Positions 6,048 to 7,543 of a stretch of 7,543 nucleotides of DNA are shown one piece after another (position 1 is the stretch's first letter; every line of letters begins with the position of its first letter). Below the pieces are notes generated by a model, which was not told where the DNA came from, did not search any database, and saw nothing but the letters and a program-made list of their open reading frames with translations. Position numbers and translations under genes: made by a program. Source of the stretch: Hadesarchaea archaeon (lineage in GTDB: Archaea > Hadarchaeota > Hadarchaeia > Hadarchaeales > Hadarchaeaceae); the NCBI GenBank assembly GCA_014361095.1, contig JACIWF010000058.1, forward strand, positions 1 to 7,543, in the 5' to 3' direction.

Positions 6048-6317
6048 ATGAGAAAAATTTTGCTCGTGTGGGACGTCAAGTCGCGGGGCTCACCGGCCAC
6101 CCTTTTCTACCGGGCGCTCTGCGGCTACGACTACGAGACCAAATCCGGTCGCAATCACTCGCCGGGCATCTTGGACGAGATCCCCGAAGATGTCTGGGAA
6201 TTCATCAACCGAAGCACCCTATTGATCGAGGAAGAGTACGCCAAGATGGTCGAGCGCATCTTTAAGGAATTCGCCGAACATTTGGTTTGGTATAAATTTG
6301 TGGTGGAGGAGGGATGA
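6048..6317 (+). CDS. Small conserved-looking archaeal protein, first gene of the cdc48 operon
   Basis: The 89-residue product begins MRKILLVWDVKSRG, a buried beta-strand followed by a charged turn. It continues with FYRALCGYDYETKSGR (20-35), an ILDEIPEDVW segment (41-50), a second strand STLLIEEEY (56-64), an acidic amphipathic helix (about 62-79) and a final strand LVWYKFVVEE (79-88). This strand-helix-strand-strand-helix-strand order suggests a small ferredoxin-like fold. The start resembles that of Cas2-like proteins, but there is no CRISPR context and the Cas2 family motif is not otherwise clear; I do not assign a function. I use the ATG at 6048 because GTGAG just before it is a weak ribosome binding site; a GTG at 6039 would add three residues and abut the palindrome. 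Only 4 bases separate it from cdc48, whose ribosome binding site lies in its last codons, so the two are very likely one transcript controlled by the paired palindromes. Confidence 0.75.
   Translation: MRKILLVWDVKSRGSPATLFYRALCGYDYETKSGRNHSPGILDEIPEDVWEFINRSTLLIEEEYAKMVERIFKEFAEHLVWYKFVVEEG
6305..6313 (+). promoter_or_regulatory. Ribosome binding site of the cdc48-like gene
   Basis: GGAGGAGGG lies within the last codons of the small gene and 8 bases before the ATG at 6322. It is strong and implies that the cdc48 gene is translated from the same message as the small gene. Confidence 0.75.
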
Positions 6318-6321
6318 GATT

Positions 6322-7543
6322 ATGGCTGAAAATGAGCTGAAACTGGTAGTGGCGGAGAACCGATACCAGAACTACGTCAATCGCGGCTTTGCCCTGATCG
6401 ACGAGGGCATCATGAAAAAAATCGGCCTCAAACAGGGCGACTACATCGAGATCACCGGAACCCGATCAACTGGAGCCATCGCGATCAAGGGGGCTCCCGA
6501 GGACAGAGGTCTGGAGATAATCAGGATCGACGGCATGATCAGACACAACGCCGGCACATCAATAGGGGAGAAAGTGACCGTTCGCAAGGCATCGATAAAA
6601 GAGGCCAAATCAGTGTCGGTGGCTCCCACAGAACCTAACGTCAGGTTCATGGGTCCTGGTGAGGTAATCAAGCGCAACCTGATCGGCAGGCCGGTGGCAA
6701 AAGGCGACCTAATCGCTCCAACCCCGCCGGAAACCGAGGTAATGGATGACTTCTTCGGAAGCATCTTCGGCAGCATGGCCCTGCCCTTTGGTCTCGGTGA
6801 AGTAAAGTTCGTCGTCACCCGCACCAACCCCTCTGGAATTGTCCTCGTCACCGATATGACCAACGTGGAAGTGCTCCCAGAGGCCGTAGAGCTGAAGGAA
6901 CTCAAGGTACCACCCGTCACCTATGAGGACATCGGGGGGCTGAAGTTAGAACTTGAACGGGTGCGGGAGATGATAGAGCTCCCCCTGAAACATCCTGAGC
7001 TCTTCGACCGACTGGGGATAGACCCACCGAAGGGCGTGCTGCTTCACGGACCTCCTGGCACCGGTAAGACGCTGATCGCGAAAGCCGTTGCCAACGAGTC
7101 CGGAGCCAACTTCATCTCCATCAACGGCCCGGAAATTATGTGCGTCGCTGGAAACACTCAAATGGTAATTGACGGCCAAGTGAAAACCGCAGAGCAGATC
7201 TTTTCTTCATATCGTATTTCAATGATAGGTAAAGGATCAAATCACATCTCGTTTAAGGCTACGGGAAAGGTAATGGGAGTTACCAACCCGTCCTTCACTG
7301 CGCAGAAAACCCCGCTAATAGAGGTGACTCAAGTAAATGTGCCCAACTACTATAAAATTGAATTTGGCACGGCTAATTATGAGGTTTCTTCCAATCATCC
7401 AATCCTAGTGCTGACGGAATCCGGCCTTTCCTGGAAAACTCCGCCAATGTTGAAGCCTGGAGACTATCCTGTGGGGGCAGTCATTAGAGAACTCCGAGCA
7501 CCAGAGATAGGATTCTATTCCAGATCGAGCAACATCAAGATTC
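6322..7543 (+). CDS. Cdc48/VAT-type AAA ATPase interrupted by an intein; 3' end beyond the window
   Basis: The frame is open from the ATG to the window edge (407 codons). Residues 1 to about 90 form the double-psi-barrel half of the N-domain (ARG- and KKIGLKQGDYIEI-type strands near 31-44) and about 95-185 the second half, containing GPGEVIKRNLIGRPVAKGD at 111-129. PVTYEDIGGLKLELERV (198-214) opens the first ATPase domain, with PLKHPELFDRLGI (221-233) and the Walker A motif GPPGTGKT at 243-250. Cdc48/VAT proteins are cytoplasmic hexamers of two stacked ATPase rings that pull substrate proteins through the pore, often delivering them to the proteasome. The frame continues without a stop into an intein after NGPEIM (268-273); in the family the next residues are a Ser and the pore-loop aromatic segment, so the uninterrupted protein should resume there after splicing. 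The N-domain has a Phe-rich stretch at 144-157 (FFGSIFGSMALPFG) that may be an insertion. The Walker B motif, the second ring and the C-terminus are not in the window. Confidence 0.95.
   Translation, partial: MAENELKLVVAENRYQNYVNRGFALIDEGIMKKIGLKQGDYIEITGTRSTGAIAIKGAPEDRGLEIIRIDGMIRHNAGTSIGEKVTVRKASIKEAKSVSVAPTEPNVRFMGPGEVIKRNLIGRPVAKGDLIAPTPPETEVMDDFFGSIFGSMALPFGLGEVKFVVTRTNPSGIVLVTDMTNVEVLPEAVELKELKVPPVTYEDIGGLKLELERVREMIELPLKHPELFDRLGIDPPKGVLLHGPPGTGKTLIAKAVANESGANFISINGPEIMCVAGNTQMVIDGQVKTAEQIFSSYRISMIGKGSNHISFKATGKVMGVTNPSFTAQKTPLIEVTQVNVPNYYKIEFGTANYEVSSNHPILVLTESGLSWKTPPMLKPGDYPVGAVIRELRAPEIGFYSRSSNIKI
7141..7543 (+). mobile_element. Intein (N-terminal part) inside the cdc48-like gene
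   Basis: The AAA domain stops matching its family exactly after GPEIM, and an intein splicing domain begins at Cys1. Block A is CVAGNTQMV (1-9), with the nucleophile Cys1. Block B is YEVSSNHPILVL (80-91), with the conserved His86 and with Ser83 where Thr is usual. WKTPPMLKPGDYPVG (98-112) matches the stretch that ends the N-terminal splicing half before the linker or homing endonuclease. The expected residue after the C-terminal splice junction is the Ser of the family's pore-loop segment, a competent nucleophile. The intein is A/T-rich relative to the host: 19 G or C in bases 7201-7260 against 40 of 60 in 7021-7080. The window ends in the intein, so the presence of a LAGLIDADG endonuclease, the C-terminal His-Asn and the downstream extein cannot be seen. 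Confidence 0.93.

Noticed and set aside
5768..6265. 165-codon plus-strand frame across the larC start and the small gene
   Set aside because: It runs through larC in antisense, both palindromes and the promoter, and then the small gene in another frame.
6048..6317. Calling the small protein Cas2
   Set aside because: Only the N-terminal strand and the general fold pattern are similar; no repeats, spacers or other cas genes are present.
6441..6920. 159-codon minus-strand frame opposite the cdc48 N-domain
   Set aside because: It is antisense to a clear AAA protein, with a Ser/Thr/Pro-rich translation typical of shadow frames.

Overview
The window looks like a chromosomal piece of an archaeon, probably an anaerobe and possibly a thermophile. 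It carries a NurA-HerA pair, a VAT/Cdc48-type AAA ATPase with a double-psi-barrel N-domain, A/T-rich TATA boxes about 25 bases before inferred transcript starts, and GGAGG-type ribosome binding sites. A flavin-reductase/rubredoxin fusion points to anaerobic metabolism. I cannot assign a lineage from the sequence alone. No tRNA, rRNA, CRISPR array or insertion sequence is visible.

Layout. Bases 1-423 hold the 3' end of an unrecognised plus-strand gene whose base composition changes sharply near base 180. After a 244-base gap, 668-1351 (+) encodes a high-molecular-weight rubredoxin. It converges on four minus-strand genes, which read from right to left as larC (5934-4735), a secreted or membrane-anchored thermonuclease-like protein (4670-4218), nurA (4068-2932) and herA (2951-1398). 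nurA and herA overlap and are probably co-transcribed, encoding the nuclease and hexameric translocase of a DNA-end-processing machine. On the right, an 89-residue protein (6048-6317) and a cdc48-like gene (6322 to the window edge) form a tight plus-strand operon, with the cdc48 ribosome binding site inside the end of the small gene.

Two features stand out. The cdc48 reading frame is interrupted after residue 273 by the start of an intein (Cys1 at 7141), which runs off the window. It lies just before the segment that in this family forms pore loop 1 of the first ATPase ring, and it is visibly A/T-richer than the host gene. The second is the divergent control region between larC and the small-gene/cdc48 operon (5935-6047). 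It contains two almost identical 20-base palindromes, 39 bases apart centre to centre, flanking a TATA box. This has the geometry of a two-operator repressor site that could control both directions.

How the genes may work together: HerA-NurA would resect DNA ends, Cdc48 would unfold proteins using ATP, LarC would insert nickel into the lactate-racemase-type cofactor, and the rubredoxin would pass electrons to a flavodiiron-type partner that is not in the window. These are separate functions; only nurA-herA and the small gene-cdc48 look like true functional or transcriptional units.
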